Origin: an uncultured Formosa sp.
Lineage (GTDB): Bacteria > Bacteroidota > Bacteroidia > Flavobacteriales > Flavobacteriaceae
Length of the DNA stretch: 64,000 nucleotides
NCBI RefSeq assembly: GCF_947500765.1
Contig: NZ_CANMTH010000001.1
Coordinates: forward strand, 186,001 to 250,000
Direction of reading: 5' to 3'
Below are positions 18,463-27,586 of this stretch, piece by piece. How positions within the stretch are numbered: the first letter of the stretch is position 1; every line of letters begins with the position of its first letter. A model generated the notes under the pieces. The model worked only from the letters and a program-made list of their open reading frames with translations, did no database searches and was not told where the DNA came from. The position numbers were made by a program, and so were the translations under genes.

Positions 18463-21400
18463 TTGAAAAACACTACTCCTTCCCATCGTAATATTTTTTT
18501 ATTTAAAAAAATATTACCTTTTATATTACTATTTATTACTTCATCATTGTTCGCCCAAACGGTAACCGATATTTATCCAACTCGGGTAACTTCTCAAACA
18601 AAAATCACCATTTTGGGTACAGGTTTTACTAATGCAATTAAGAATAGCATATCTATAAATAATATTGCTATAACAGATGTAACTTTGGTAAGTACTACCG
18701 AAATTTCTCTTAAAGTCATTAAAACAGGTACAACCAATTCTTTAAATAATGCACTTTCAATGACAAGTGTTACTATTGCATCAGGTGTCGATACAACTGT
18801 TGATTATATTGGTTATAAAGATAAAGCAAGTCAAACTACAAATACAGCTGATAGTAAGTTTTTTGATAAAATAACAGAAATATTTACCAATTGGAACTAC
18901 AATGGAAATGATTACTGGCGATCAGGTTGGTATAGTGCAAGCGATCAAAATACTTGGCCAAACGACAGGCATGAACTTTTAGCTTTTACTTATAATGGGG
19001 TTACATATTCTACGGGTGTAGACGATGATTTGTTAACAGCAAAAGGCATTAGTTTTCAGGCACAAACATTTCAAGCTTATTCTACGAATGGGGTAATAGG
19101 AGTAACAAACGGATCTAATTTTATAGAAGTTGGAGATTTGCTTGATGGTGAAGTTAATGAAGGTACTACGATTACTTCTCAAGACATTTTAGATTTAAAG
19201 ATCTTAGAAATGATTACAGATGGTAAAAATGGATTGGATTTAGGAACGGGTGTTACAAATTTTAATAGCGATATAAGTATAGAATTTAACAGTCCGGATG
19301 GAGAGCCTAATGCTATTGGAGATATTGTTCCGGATTTAATTATTACGCAAATAGCGGCAGCTGGAGGATATGATATTTATTATTATCAAGATGAAAGAGG
19401 AAATGTTGTAGGAACACCTATAAGGCTGTATATTCATAGTACGGCCAATACTCTTGCAGAGTGGCGAATGGACTTGTTTAGTGTAACTAATGGTGTGAGT
19501 TATGAAGATGCAGTACCAACGCGAAGAGGGCAAACCGCAGATAATACAAGGGCTTTAATGTTATTTGCTTTACATTTTGATGATTTCGATATTACAACAT
19601 CAAATATAGACGATGTTTATAAAATTAATTTAGCTGCAGGTGGAACTGCAGATATGGCTTTCTTAGCTTATAATGCATCTGCTTTTGTTTCAAGAGCTCC
19701 CGTAGTAGATTCGTATCCTTTGTCAAGATATGTTTGTCGTCTTCCTAGTACAACAGATATTGTTTTAAAAGTTAATGCAAATATTGGTGGTACAGCAACA
19801 GGAGATCCTATAGAGGACTTAAACTATCAATGGTATAAAGACGATGTGGAAATTTCTGGGGCAACATCAAATACGTATACGATTAGTAGTGTAGATACAG
19901 ACGATTTAGGAGTTTATAAATTAGAAGTCTCTAATGGTTATGGGACTGTTATTGCGCCTACTACATTGTCTGAAGGGGGCGTGCCTACCTACTGGGATGG
20001 GACTTCATGGGGTTATGATCAGGTTTATACTGATTTAGGATTAACTGTAAACGATGAAGATAAAAGCTTAATCTTTTCTGATGATTATAACGAAAATGTA
20101 AGTTTGTTTGGTTGTGATTGTACTGTAGAGGCTGGTCAGGATGTCGTTATTCCATCAGGAAATAAATTAATGCTGTACAACGAAATAACAGTAGAGTCTA
20201 CAGGTACATTTACGGTAGAAGACGATGCGAGTTTAGTACAAATTAATGATGTAGATGGAAATATAAATTCTGGTAATATAAATTCAGAACGTTTAGCCGA
20301 AAACCTGCATGCTTACGATTACGTGTACTGGTCTTCTCCAGTAGCTAATTTCGATATAAATAATATTGAAAACTCAAGAGCATATAAATGGGATCCTACA
20401 CAAGCAAATACAACGGGATCTACAGGAAACTGGATAAAGGTTGTTAATGAAGGGATGAGTGTTGGAGCAGGTTATATTGCAAGAGTTCCTAATTCTATAA
20501 CAGGAGCATCTGGTGCAAATTCTTATAATGCTGTTTTTACAGGAGTTCCTAATAATGCAACAATAAATACTTCTGTAAGAAAGTCTGCACATCCGATACC
20601 TGTAGATGAAGGAGATAGACATCAGAATTTTCTAGGAAACCCTTATCCATCATCTATAAGTGCATTAGCCTTTTTAGAAGAAAACACCAATTTAGAAGGA
20701 AATGTAAGTTTGTGGATGCATGATGTAGAAATTTCAGGAGGTTTAGGATCTGGGTATTATGAAGAATCTACTTATAATTATGGCGATCAATTTGTAGATT
20801 ATAATGCTATGGGACCTTCTATTCCTAATGCGTTTAACGGGTATATTGCTTCTGGTCAAGGCTTTTTTGTGCAGCTACTTGAGTCTGCATCAGATGGCGG
20901 TACAGTAACGTATACTAACGATATGCGTTTCAATGCATCAGAGATAGCATATAATAATTCAGAGTTTTTTAGAACGACAACAGAAGAGGAATCAACTTTA
21001 CCAGTAGAAAAGCAATTGATATGGTTAAATTTAACTAGTGAAAATAATTGGTCTACAAGTGCATTAATAGGTTATGCAGATGGTGCTACTTTAGAAAAAG
21101 ATAGACTTTATGACGCGTATGCAAACGATGAAGAGTTTAAAATATATTCATTAATTAATGATGAAAAAATGATAATTCAGGGTCGTCCGTTACCTTTTTC
21201 AAATTTAGATGAAGTGCCGTTAGGAATAAATGTATCAGAACAAGCAATATATAAAATAGGAATAAATGATTTTCAGGGAGCTATTTTTGAAGAAGGTCAA
21301 GATATTTATTTAAAAGATACTTATTTAAATGTCGAACATAATTTAAGAGATTCTCCTTATAGTTTTACAGCAGTTTCCGGAGTTACAAACGATCGTTTTA

Positions 21401-21675
21401 CCTTAGCGTATGTAGCTAGTTCAACTTTATCTGTTAATGATTCGGCTTCCAATAATACTTTTGTATATATTAAAGATGATGTTTTAAATGTAAAAACATT
21501 TAAAACTATAAGTGCCGTTAAAGTATATGATGTTAGTGGTAAATTATTAATAAATTACAAATCAAGTAATCAAAGTAATGAGTTGTCAACACAATTTAAT
21601 TTCTCAAAAGGAATTTATCTAACTTCAATAATTTTAGAAGATGGTGTTGTTGTAACGAAAAAAGTTATAAATTAA
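18463..21675 (+). CDS. Large secreted T9SS cargo protein with IPT/TIG and Ig-like domains
   Basis: 1070 residues from a TTG start. Signal peptide about 8-32 (basic start, then LFAQ). An IPT/TIG domain follows (about 35-105). The middle part contains an Ig-like repeat (about 430-500, YQWYKDDVEISGATSNTY). The C-terminus (about 985-1070) is a type A T9SS sorting domain with the usual KVYDVSGKLL strand, a SKGIYL strand and a basic end. The protein should be exported by Sec, carried across the outer membrane by T9SS and anchored on or released from the surface. Binding target unknown. Followed by a clear terminator. Confidence 0.85.
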   Translation: MKNTTPSHRNIFLFKKILPFILLFITSSLFAQTVTDIYPTRVTSQTKITILGTGFTNAIKNSISINNIAITDVTLVSTTEISLKVIKTGTTNSLNNALSMTSVTIASGVDTTVDYIGYKDKASQTTNTADSKFFDKITEIFTNWNYNGNDYWRSGWYSASDQNTWPNDRHELLAFTYNGVTYSTGVDDDLLTAKGISFQAQTFQAYSTNGVIGVTNGSNFIEVGDLLDGEVNEGTTITSQDILDLKILEMITDGKNGLDLGTGVTNFNSDISIEFNSPDGEPNAIGDIVPDLIITQIAAAGGYDIYYYQDERGNVVGTPIRLYIHSTANTLAEWRMDLFSVTNGVSYEDAVPTRRGQTADNTRALMLFALHFDDFDITTSNIDDVYKINLAAGGTADMAFLAYNASAFVSRAPVVDSYPLSRYVCRLPSTTDIVLKVNANIGGTATGDPIEDLNYQWYKDDVEISGATSNTYTISSVDTDDLGVYKLEVSNGYGTVIAPTTLSEGGVPTYWDGTSWGYDQVYTDLGLTVNDEDKSLIFSDDYNENVSLFGCDCTVEAGQDVVIPSGNKLMLYNEITVESTGTFTVEDDASLVQINDVDGNINSGNINSERLAENLHAYDYVYWSSPVANFDINNIENSRAYKWDPTQANTTGSTGNWIKVVNEGMSVGAGYIARVPNSITGASGANSYNAVFTGVPNNATINTSVRKSAHPIPVDEGDRHQNFLGNPYPSSISALAFLEENTNLEGNVSLWMHDVEISGGLGSGYYEESTYNYGDQFVDYNAMGPSIPNAFNGYIASGQGFFVQLLESASDGGTVTYTNDMRFNASEIAYNNSEFFRTTTEEESTLPVEKQLIWLNLTSENNWSTSALIGYADGATLEKDRLYDAYANDEEFKIYSLINDEKMIIQGRPLPFSNLDEVPLGINVSEQAIYKIGINDFQGAIFEEGQDIYLKDTYLNVEHNLRDSPYSFTAVSGVTNDRFTLAYVASSTLSVNDSASNNTFVYIKDDVLNVKTFKTISAVKVYDVSGKLLINYKSSNQSNELSTQFNFSKGIYLTSIILEDGVVVTKKVIN

Positions 21676-21695
21676 AAAAGAATATAAATAGTAAA

Positions 21696-21724
21696 AAAAA
21701 ACCTCTGCTTACAGAGGTTTTTTT
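21696..21724 (+). terminator. Terminator after the T9SS cargo gene
   Basis: AAAAAACCTCTG / CAGAGGTTTTTT stem with a 4-nt loop (CTTA) and a T run that extends to 21724. Confidence 0.88.
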
Positions 21725-21817
21725 ATGAATTTTATTCGCGTTAATAGCTTGTTCTGTGTTGAATGTATTTAGCGATTTTATTCATGGAATCTGTACTTCT
21801 ACTTTAATACAATTATG

Positions 21818-21825
21818 TATTTTTG
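21818..21825 (+). promoter_or_regulatory. -7 element just before the acyltransferase ATG
   Basis: TATTTTTG matches TAnnTTTG. The ATG is at 21832, so the leader would be only about 3 nt. The same bases also contain the TTG that would be an alternative start codon at 21823, which argues against that start. Confidence 0.5.
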
Positions 21826-21831
21826 GTCTAT

Positions 21832-22578
21832 ATGAAAGTTTTTAAATATATATTCTGGGTTTTATATCGGGTGTGGTTCTATATACTAGTTGCTATACCA
21901 ATTCTAGTGCTTTTACCTTTTCTTTTAATTTCTATACTAAAAGAGTCATGGTATCCGTATTTCTTTAAAATGGCTAGACTTTGGTCTAAGTTTATTTTAA
22001 TTGGTATGGGATTTCAATGGCGTATTGAGCGTGAAGAAGTTCCGGATCTCAATAAGAGTTATATGTTTATAGCTAACCATACGTCTATGACAGATATTAT
22101 GCTTATGTTGGTTACCGTAAAAAATCCCTTTGTATTTGTTGGTAAAAAAGAATTATCTAAAATGCCATTATTTGGCTTCTTTTATAAGCGTACATGTATT
22201 TTGGTAGATCGTGATAGCCTACGAAGCAGACATGCGGTGTTCGAGCAAGCAGAACGCCGTTTAAAATCGGGGTTAAGTATCTGTATTTTTCCAGAAGGCG
22301 GTGTGTCCGACGAGGATATTCTTCTCGATCAATTTAAAGATGGTGCCTTCCGTTTAGCCATTAACCATAATATTCCTATAGTACCTATAACATTTGCCGA
22401 TAATAAAAAACGATTCCCGTTCGATTTCTTTAGCGGAAGTCCAGGAAAAATGCGTGTGTATGTTCATAAATTTTTATCTACAAACGGACTCACACTTAAA
22501 GATGATTGTAAAGCTTTAAAAATACAATCTCGCGATGTCATCTTAAATCAGTTACTTCTGTTTAAAAATAGCAAATAA
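21832..22578 (+). CDS. 1-acyl-sn-glycerol-3-phosphate acyltransferase
   Basis: PlsC-family enzyme, 248 residues from the ATG. It adds the second acyl chain to lysophosphatidate at the inner membrane. N-terminal membrane helix about 10-35; HX4D motif NHTSMTD; FPEGGVSDE motif; and a PIVPITF strand. I chose ATG 21832 over TTG 21823 because of the promoter element overlapping the latter. It converges with the anti-sigma gene 29 bp downstream. Confidence 0.9.
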   Translation: MKVFKYIFWVLYRVWFYILVAIPILVLLPFLLISILKESWYPYFFKMARLWSKFILIGMGFQWRIEREEVPDLNKSYMFIANHTSMTDIMLMLVTVKNPFVFVGKKELSKMPLFGFFYKRTCILVDRDSLRSRHAVFEQAERRLKSGLSICIFPEGGVSDEDILLDQFKDGAFRLAINHNIPIVPITFADNKKRFPFDFFSGSPGKMRVYVHKFLSTNGLTLKDDCKALKIQSRDVILNQLLLFKNSK

Positions 22579-22607
22579 TTTGTTTTATAATAGTGATAAA
22601 AAGAGCT

Positions 22608-24023
22608 TTAAAACTTATAATTAAGCCCAGTGTAAAAGCCAATAATATAAGGTTTAAATTCGCCCGAAGTATTATTAAATGCATTTAATTGATACTTAAA
22701 TGTAGGTTCTAAATTTAAGTTTAATCGTTTTGAAAAGTTGTAATCTAACCCAATTCCAAGGTTTGTACTAAAACTAATGGTATTAATATTTGTAGCTTCA
22801 CCTATATATATTCTGGCACTGTTTCCTTGAGAATATACACGGTTATTTTCTAAAATAAAAGTGCTAAAACCTCCTATTACACTAATCCCGATGCGTTTGT
22901 TTAGTATGTTGTATTCAAGTTCTAAAGGGACTTCAAAATAACTTATGCTTTGGTTAATTTCGCTACTGTTGTTATTTGTGTTTAAAAGAGCCGAATCTTG
23001 TGTGTAAAGAGATGCATGACTGAAAAAAGATATGTTTTTTGCTTCGCTTGATGTCGATAAGTTTTCTAAGCTTTTTGTATTGTTAATGCTAATTGTTGAA
23101 GCATTTTCATAAGTAATAACATCATTTATGTTAAAACTTAATTTTAAATTATTGATACCCGATCTTATTTTTAATTTATCATTTATCGCATATCCAATAC
23201 CTACGCCATAACTTGTGTTAAATTCGCCAGATTTAGAATTATTTACAAGTTGTTCGTCTAAATGAGATCCTGTTCCTATACTGCTATAATATACGGGGGC
23301 AACATTAGGTTGGATATCCCATTTCTGAGGATTTTTATCTTTTTTAGGACTTGTTTTTGTGTTTGCAATCGCTTCTTCAATACTTAAAGAATCTATAGTG
23401 CTGGTTTCTTTTGAAAAAGAATTTGGGACCTTCTTCGTGTTAGATTTTATAGTTTCTGTATGTTTAGACGTGTTTTTAGCGATTTTAGAGGCTTGGTTTA
23501 CTAGAGGTTTTCTTGAGTTTTTAGGCCCCTGTTTTGTCTTGTAATTATGAATTGCTGTTGCGTTGTTTTTAGACGAATTTTTTGTGGTCTTAGAAACTAA
23601 TGACGAAGTTTCTTGATTTTGTGTAGATGCGTTTTTGTTTGCATTGTAATTAGATTTTGTATTATTTACTACACGAGAATTCTCTTTTATTTTTTTTTGA
23701 ATTTTTATATCACTACTGTCTATATCTATAACTAGTGGTAACTTATCTTTAGAATTACTAGGGTTAGGGGTGTTTACAATGTTGCTATTAGGAGAAATAG
23801 GTGTTGTAGGGTTAGAGTTAAAAATAAATAATCTTAGTGCCAAAAATAACAGCAATAAGGCAGCAGCACCTGAACCATACCACCACATAGGGATAATGCG
23901 CTTGTGTTTCTTTTCTTCTTTTAATTTCGCTTCAATGGCGCTCCAAATTTTTGGATCTGGGGCTTTATCAAGGTCTTTTAGGTGCTCTTGAAATAAACGG
24001 TCTATGTGTTTTTTATCACTCAT
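22608..24023 (-). CDS. Dual-membrane-spanning anti-sigma factor with outer-membrane barrel (Dma-like)
   Basis: 471 residues in three parts. Residues 1-45 are a charged cytoplasmic segment of the kind that binds a sigma factor (FQEHLKDLDKAPDPKIWSAI). A membrane helix follows at about 47-68. A low-complexity linker rich in Ser, Asn, Lys and Thr runs from about 70 to 240. The C-terminal 225 residues are alternating beta strands ending in the aromatic GLNYKF, like a porin-type outer-membrane barrel. This is the architecture described as dual membrane-spanning anti-sigma factors in Bacteroides. The start overlaps the end of the sigma gene by four bases. Confidence 0.78.
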   Translation of the reverse strand: MSDKKHIDRLFQEHLKDLDKAPDPKIWSAIEAKLKEEKKHKRIIPMWWYGSGAAALLLLFLALRLFIFNSNPTTPISPNSNIVNTPNPSNSKDKLPLVIDIDSSDIKIQKKIKENSRVVNNTKSNYNANKNASTQNQETSSLVSKTTKNSSKNNATAIHNYKTKQGPKNSRKPLVNQASKIAKNTSKHTETIKSNTKKVPNSFSKETSTIDSLSIEEAIANTKTSPKKDKNPQKWDIQPNVAPVYYSSIGTGSHLDEQLVNNSKSGEFNTSYGVGIGYAINDKLKIRSGINNLKLSFNINDVITYENASTISINNTKSLENLSTSSEAKNISFFSHASLYTQDSALLNTNNNSSEINQSISYFEVPLELEYNILNKRIGISVIGGFSTFILENNRVYSQGNSARIYIGEATNINTISFSTNLGIGLDYNFSKRLNLNLEPTFKYQLNAFNNTSGEFKPYIIGFYTGLNYKF

Positions 24024-24565
24024 AAGATAGATTGTGATTCAAGATTTGTATTGTCTTCCTCGATTTTTTTTTGCAAAAAAATTCTAGCACGTGCTAAATT
24101 CGATTTAGAAGTTCCTATACTAATGTTTAGCATTTCAGAAATATCTTTGTGGGAGTAGCCGTCTAATACGTAAAGGTTAAAGACCAGTCTGTATCTATTG
24201 GGTAGTGTTTGGATTAAATTTAGAAGATAATCTAACGAGAGATTTTCATGGTCTTTGACTTCTACTGTATCATCTATAATGTCTTCATTAATAATATTAA
24301 AAATGCCTTTTTCTCTGTAGCGTTGTAGAGCGGTGTTAATTGTAATGCGTTTTAACCAACCTTCAAAAGAACCTTTATTTTGATATTGACCTATTTTACT
24401 AAAAATAGTCAAAAAAGCATCTTGCAGGTTGTCTTGGGCTTCTGCAGTGTTACGAGAATACTTTAAGCAAATTGAATATAGTTTGCTTGAATAAAGCATG
24501 TATAACTCACTTTGAGCTTTAAGTTTGTTTCGTTTACAGTCCTGTATTAATTGCTCTAAACTCAA
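24020..24565 (-). CDS. ECF RNA polymerase sigma factor
   Basis: 181 residues with sigma region 2 (about 20-90, including EAQDNLQDAFLTIFSKIGQY) and region 4 (about 120-170, YSHKDISEMLNISIGTSKSNLARAR). Start is TTG at 24565; no ATG is available in frame before the protein's conserved beginning. Translationally coupled to the downstream membrane anti-sigma gene (4-bp overlap), so envelope signals likely control its release. Target promoters unknown. Confidence 0.93.
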   Translation of the reverse strand: MSLEQLIQDCKRNKLKAQSELYMLYSSKLYSICLKYSRNTAEAQDNLQDAFLTIFSKIGQYQNKGSFEGWLKRITINTALQRYREKGIFNIINEDIIDDTVEVKDHENLSLDYLLNLIQTLPNRYRLVFNLYVLDGYSHKDISEMLNISIGTSKSNLARARIFLQKKIEEDNTNLESQSIL

Positions 24566-24586
24566 AAGTGGTCTTGTTTAGAATTA

Positions 24587-25051
24587 TTAAAGTCCGTCTG
24601 CTATATCTCTTTCAACTTCTAAAAATACATCTTCACCATCTTCGTCTAAACCTGTCCAGAATTTAAAAAGGTATGGTCCAGAAACTTCAGGGATAAAAGT
24701 AAAAGATGTTTCAACTTCTTCATTAACCTCTACGCAGTCTGTGTCTGAGCTTTCTAATACTCTATTTATAACAGCAATAGTTCTTACTTCTGTTTCTGTA
24801 GCTGTGTTTTCATCTTCTTCGTCTTCGATTGTTTCTGTGGTTTTGTAATAATACAGCGAATCAAAAATGTAACACGTTGAAGGCTGTATGTATTTTAAAG
24901 AAATCTCGTAAGTGTCTCCAACAACCATATCTTCTGGAATTGTGGCTTCTTCGGTAGGTAAATAATCGTAAGTGTAATTTGTGTAATCATCGTCAGTATC
25001 ACAAGAAGCAAATGTTAATACTGTTACAAATAGGAAAAATAGTTTTTTCAT
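24587..25051 (-). CDS. Small acidic lipoprotein upstream of the ECF sigma factor
   Basis: 154 residues with a lipobox (TFASC, Cys17) followed by a very acidic stretch (DTDDDYTNY) and a beta-rich domain. Two further Cys (in PSTCYIF and DTDCVEV) may form a disulfide. No known family recognised. It ends 21 bp before the sigma gene on the same strand, so it may be co-transcribed with the sigma/anti-sigma pair and act in the same envelope response. Confidence 0.7.
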   Translation of the reverse strand: MKKLFFLFVTVLTFASCDTDDDYTNYTYDYLPTEEATIPEDMVVGDTYEISLKYIQPSTCYIFDSLYYYKTTETIEDEEDENTATETEVRTIAVINRVLESSDTDCVEVNEEVETSFTFIPEVSGPYLFKFWTGLDEDGEDVFLEVERDIADGL

Positions 25052-25103
25052 GTGTATAATGTTTTCTTATTAGATGTATATATTTTAAAAAGGTTGCGTT
25101 GAC

Positions 25104-25135
25104 AAACAAAAAAATCCCGAAATTAATCGGGATTT
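25104..25135 (-). terminator. Terminator after recA
   Basis: Stem AAATCCCGA (25112-25120) / TCGGGATTT (25127-25135), 6-nt loop. Read on the minus strand it is followed by a T run, so it ends recA transcription. Confidence 0.88.
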
Positions 25136-25213
25136 AAAGTGTATAAGATTGTTTTTTAAGCTTAATGTTTTGATAATTAAATTATTGAGAGAATATGTTT
25201 TTTAGTTAAAACA

Positions 25214-26221
25214 TTATTCTTTCATAGCCTTAATAGCTTCTTTAATTTTAACTTCAAGTTCTTCAAACAATTCCGGATTATCTTTTATCATCACTTTTAC
25301 AGCATCACGACCTTGTCCTAATTTGGTGTCTTGGTAACTAAACCATGACCCACTTTTCTTAACAATTTCTAATTCTACAGCTAAATCTAAAATTTCACCA
25401 ACTTTAGAAATACCTTGTCCGTACATAATGTCGAATTCTGCTACTTTAAATGGTGGAGCAACTTTGTTTTTAACCACTTTTACTTTGGTTTTGTTACCCA
25501 TTACATTTCCATCCGAATCTTTAATTTGTGTAGATCTACGAATGTCTAAACGCACAGAAGCGTAAAATTTTAATGCATTACCACCAGTTGTTGTTTCTGG
25601 ATTTCCAAACATAACTCCAATTTTTTCACGTAATTGGTTAATGAAAAACATGGTACAGTTGGTTTTGCTAATAGTACCTGTAAGTTTACGTAGTGCTTGA
25701 GACATTAAACGGGCATGTAATCCCATTTTAGAATCTCCCATTTCACCTTCAATTTCACTTTTAGGTGTTAATGCTGCAACCGAGTCAATCACTACAATAT
25801 CTATAGCTCCAGAACGTACTAAGTTTTCAGCAATTTCTAATGCTTGCTCTCCGTGGTCTGGTTGCGAAATAATTAAATTGTCTATATCTACGCCTAATTT
25901 AGCCGCGTAAAACCTGTCGAATGCATGCTCTGCATCAATAAATGCAGCAATACCACCTGCTTTTTGTGCTTCGGCAATAGCATGTAATGTTAATGTTGTT
26001 TTACCAGAAGATTCTGGTCCGTATATTTCTATAACACGTCCTCTTGGGTATCCACCAATACCTAAAGCTAAATCTAAACCTAAAGATCCGCTTGGTATCG
26101 ATTCAATGTCTACCACTGCTTTATCACTCATTCTCATTACGGTACCTTTACCGTAAGTCTTGTCTAATTTATCTAAAGTGAGTTGTAGTGCTTTTAATTT
26201 TGCTTCCTTTTCCTTGCTCAT
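25214..26221 (-). CDS. recA: Recombinase RecA
   Basis: ATP-dependent strand-exchange protein for homologous recombination and SOS control, 335 residues. Walker A GPESSGKT at 68-75, Walker [13 protein letters not shown], the L1/L2 DNA-binding loops (MSQALRKL and [27 protein letters not shown] region) and the conserved core are all present. Single gene with its own terminator. Confidence 0.99.
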   Translation of the reverse strand: MSKEKEAKLKALQLTLDKLDKTYGKGTVMRMSDKAVVDIESIPSGSLGLDLALGIGGYPRGRVIEIYGPESSGKTTLTLHAIAEAQKAGGIAAFIDAEHAFDRFYAAKLGVDIDNLIISQPDHGEQALEIAENLVRSGAIDIVVIDSVAALTPKSEIEGEMGDSKMGLHARLMSQALRKLTGTISKTNCTMFFINQLREKIGVMFGNPETTTGGNALKFYASVRLDIRRSTQIKDSDGNVMGNKTKVKVVKNKVAPPFKVAEFDIMYGQGISKVGEILDLAVELEIVKKSGSWFSYQDTKLGQGRDAVKVMIKDNPELFEELEVKIKEAIKAMKE

Positions 26222-26459
26222 TTAATTGTGTTTTTTACTGAAATAAGAGTTGCTAAAATACTACTTCTTTGGTCATCTAACAATTTTATCACACAACCTT
26301 TTTTTTAGTTTCTCTATCTCTTATAAAGTAAGTAAAATTATTGAAAATAAAAAGGGATGTCTATGTTAAAAAGTAAGAGCTGTTATACTCGCTTAAAAAT
26401 AGATTAAGAGATAGGTTGTGCTTTTTTTGTTTAAAATTTAGTGTTTTATCTAATTAATG

Positions 26460-26467
26460 TACATTTG
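26460..26467 (+). promoter_or_regulatory. -7 element before trhO
   Basis: TACATTTG, a match to TAnnTTTG, 37 bases before the ATG at 26504. No good -33 box at the expected distance. The rest of the 282-bp gap to recA shows no other feature. Confidence 0.45.
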
Positions 26468-26503
26468 CAACATATTTTTTAACCTTAAACACATTAGTAT
26501 AGC

Positions 26504-27583
26504 ATGCAACTGTACAATAAATTAAGTGCTAAAGAACGTGCAGAGTTAATCGAAAAAGCAGGAAAAGATCGATTAACACTCTCCTTCTATCAGTACGCCA
26601 AAATAGAAAATCCTCAAATATTTAGAGATCAATTATTTATCGCCTGGGATGCTTTAGACGTTCTTGGTAGAATATATGTGGCTCACGAAGGTATTAATGC
26701 ACAATTATCCTTGCCTGCAGATCGCTTCAATGAATTCAAAACGCATTTAGATAGCATTTCATTTTTAAAAGATATTCGACTAAATATTGCTGTAGAGCAA
26801 GATAATATGTCGTTTTTAAAACTGAAAGTTAAAGTGCGTGACAAAATTGTTGCCGATGGTTTAAACGATGAGACTTTCGATGTTACCAATAAAGGTAGAC
26901 ACGTAGATGCTATTCAATTCAACGAATTAATAGAAGATGAAAACACCATTCTTGTAGATATGAGAAATCATTACGAGAGTGAAATTGGCCATTTTAAAAA
27001 TGCACGTCGTCCAGATGTCGATACGTTTAGAGAATCGTTGCCTATTATAGAAAATGATTTAAAGGAGCATAAAGACGATAAAAAACTGGTTATGTATTGT
27101 ACTGGTGGTATTCGTTGTGAAAAAGCAAGTGCTTATTTTAAGCATAAAGGCTTTAAGAATGTATTTCAATTAGAAGGAGGTATTATAGAATATACTAGAC
27201 AAGTTAACGAGAGTGCTCTTGAGAATAAATTTGTAGGGAAAAATTTCGTGTTCGACGAGCGTCGTTCAGAACGCATTACAGACGATGTCATTGCGCGTTG
27301 CCACCAATGTGGTGAGCCAGCAGATACTCATGAGAATTGTGCTAACGATGCGTGTCATTTATTATTCATTCAGTGCGAAAAATGTAAAGTCGAAATGGAT
27401 AACTGTTGTTCTACAACCTGTAAAGAAATTCATAGTTTGCCTTACGAAGCACAAAAAGCATTACGAAAAGGTCAAGGGAATAGTAACGATATCTTTAAAA
27501 AAGGACGTGCAGACCATTTGCCATACAAAAAAGATCTGCGAAATATTTTTGAAACATTAAATACAGACTCTACAAAAGATTAA
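26504..27583 (+). CDS. trhO: tRNA uridine(34) hydroxylase, O2-dependent (rhodanese-related)
   Basis: 359 residues. The N-terminal UPF0176-type domain (about 15-100) is followed by a rhodanese domain (about 135-235) with catalytic Cys in YCTGGIRCEKA. A Cys-rich C-terminal region follows (CHQCGEPADTHENC, FIQCEKCKVEMDNCCSTTC). This is the TrhO/YceA family, which uses oxygen to make 5-hydroxyuridine at the tRNA wobble position. The start of trhP is 3 bp downstream, so the two are in one operon. Probable partner pathway is described under trhP. Confidence 0.92.
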   Translation: MQLYNKLSAKERAELIEKAGKDRLTLSFYQYAKIENPQIFRDQLFIAWDALDVLGRIYVAHEGINAQLSLPADRFNEFKTHLDSISFLKDIRLNIAVEQDNMSFLKLKVKVRDKIVADGLNDETFDVTNKGRHVDAIQFNELIEDENTILVDMRNHYESEIGHFKNARRPDVDTFRESLPIIENDLKEHKDDKKLVMYCTGGIRCEKASAYFKHKGFKNVFQLEGGIIEYTRQVNESALENKFVGKNFVFDERRSERITDDVIARCHQCGEPADTHENCANDACHLLFIQCEKCKVEMDNCCSTTCKEIHSLPYEAQKALRKGQGNSNDIFKKGRADHLPYKKDLRNIFETLNTDSTKD

Positions 27584-27586
27584 ACA

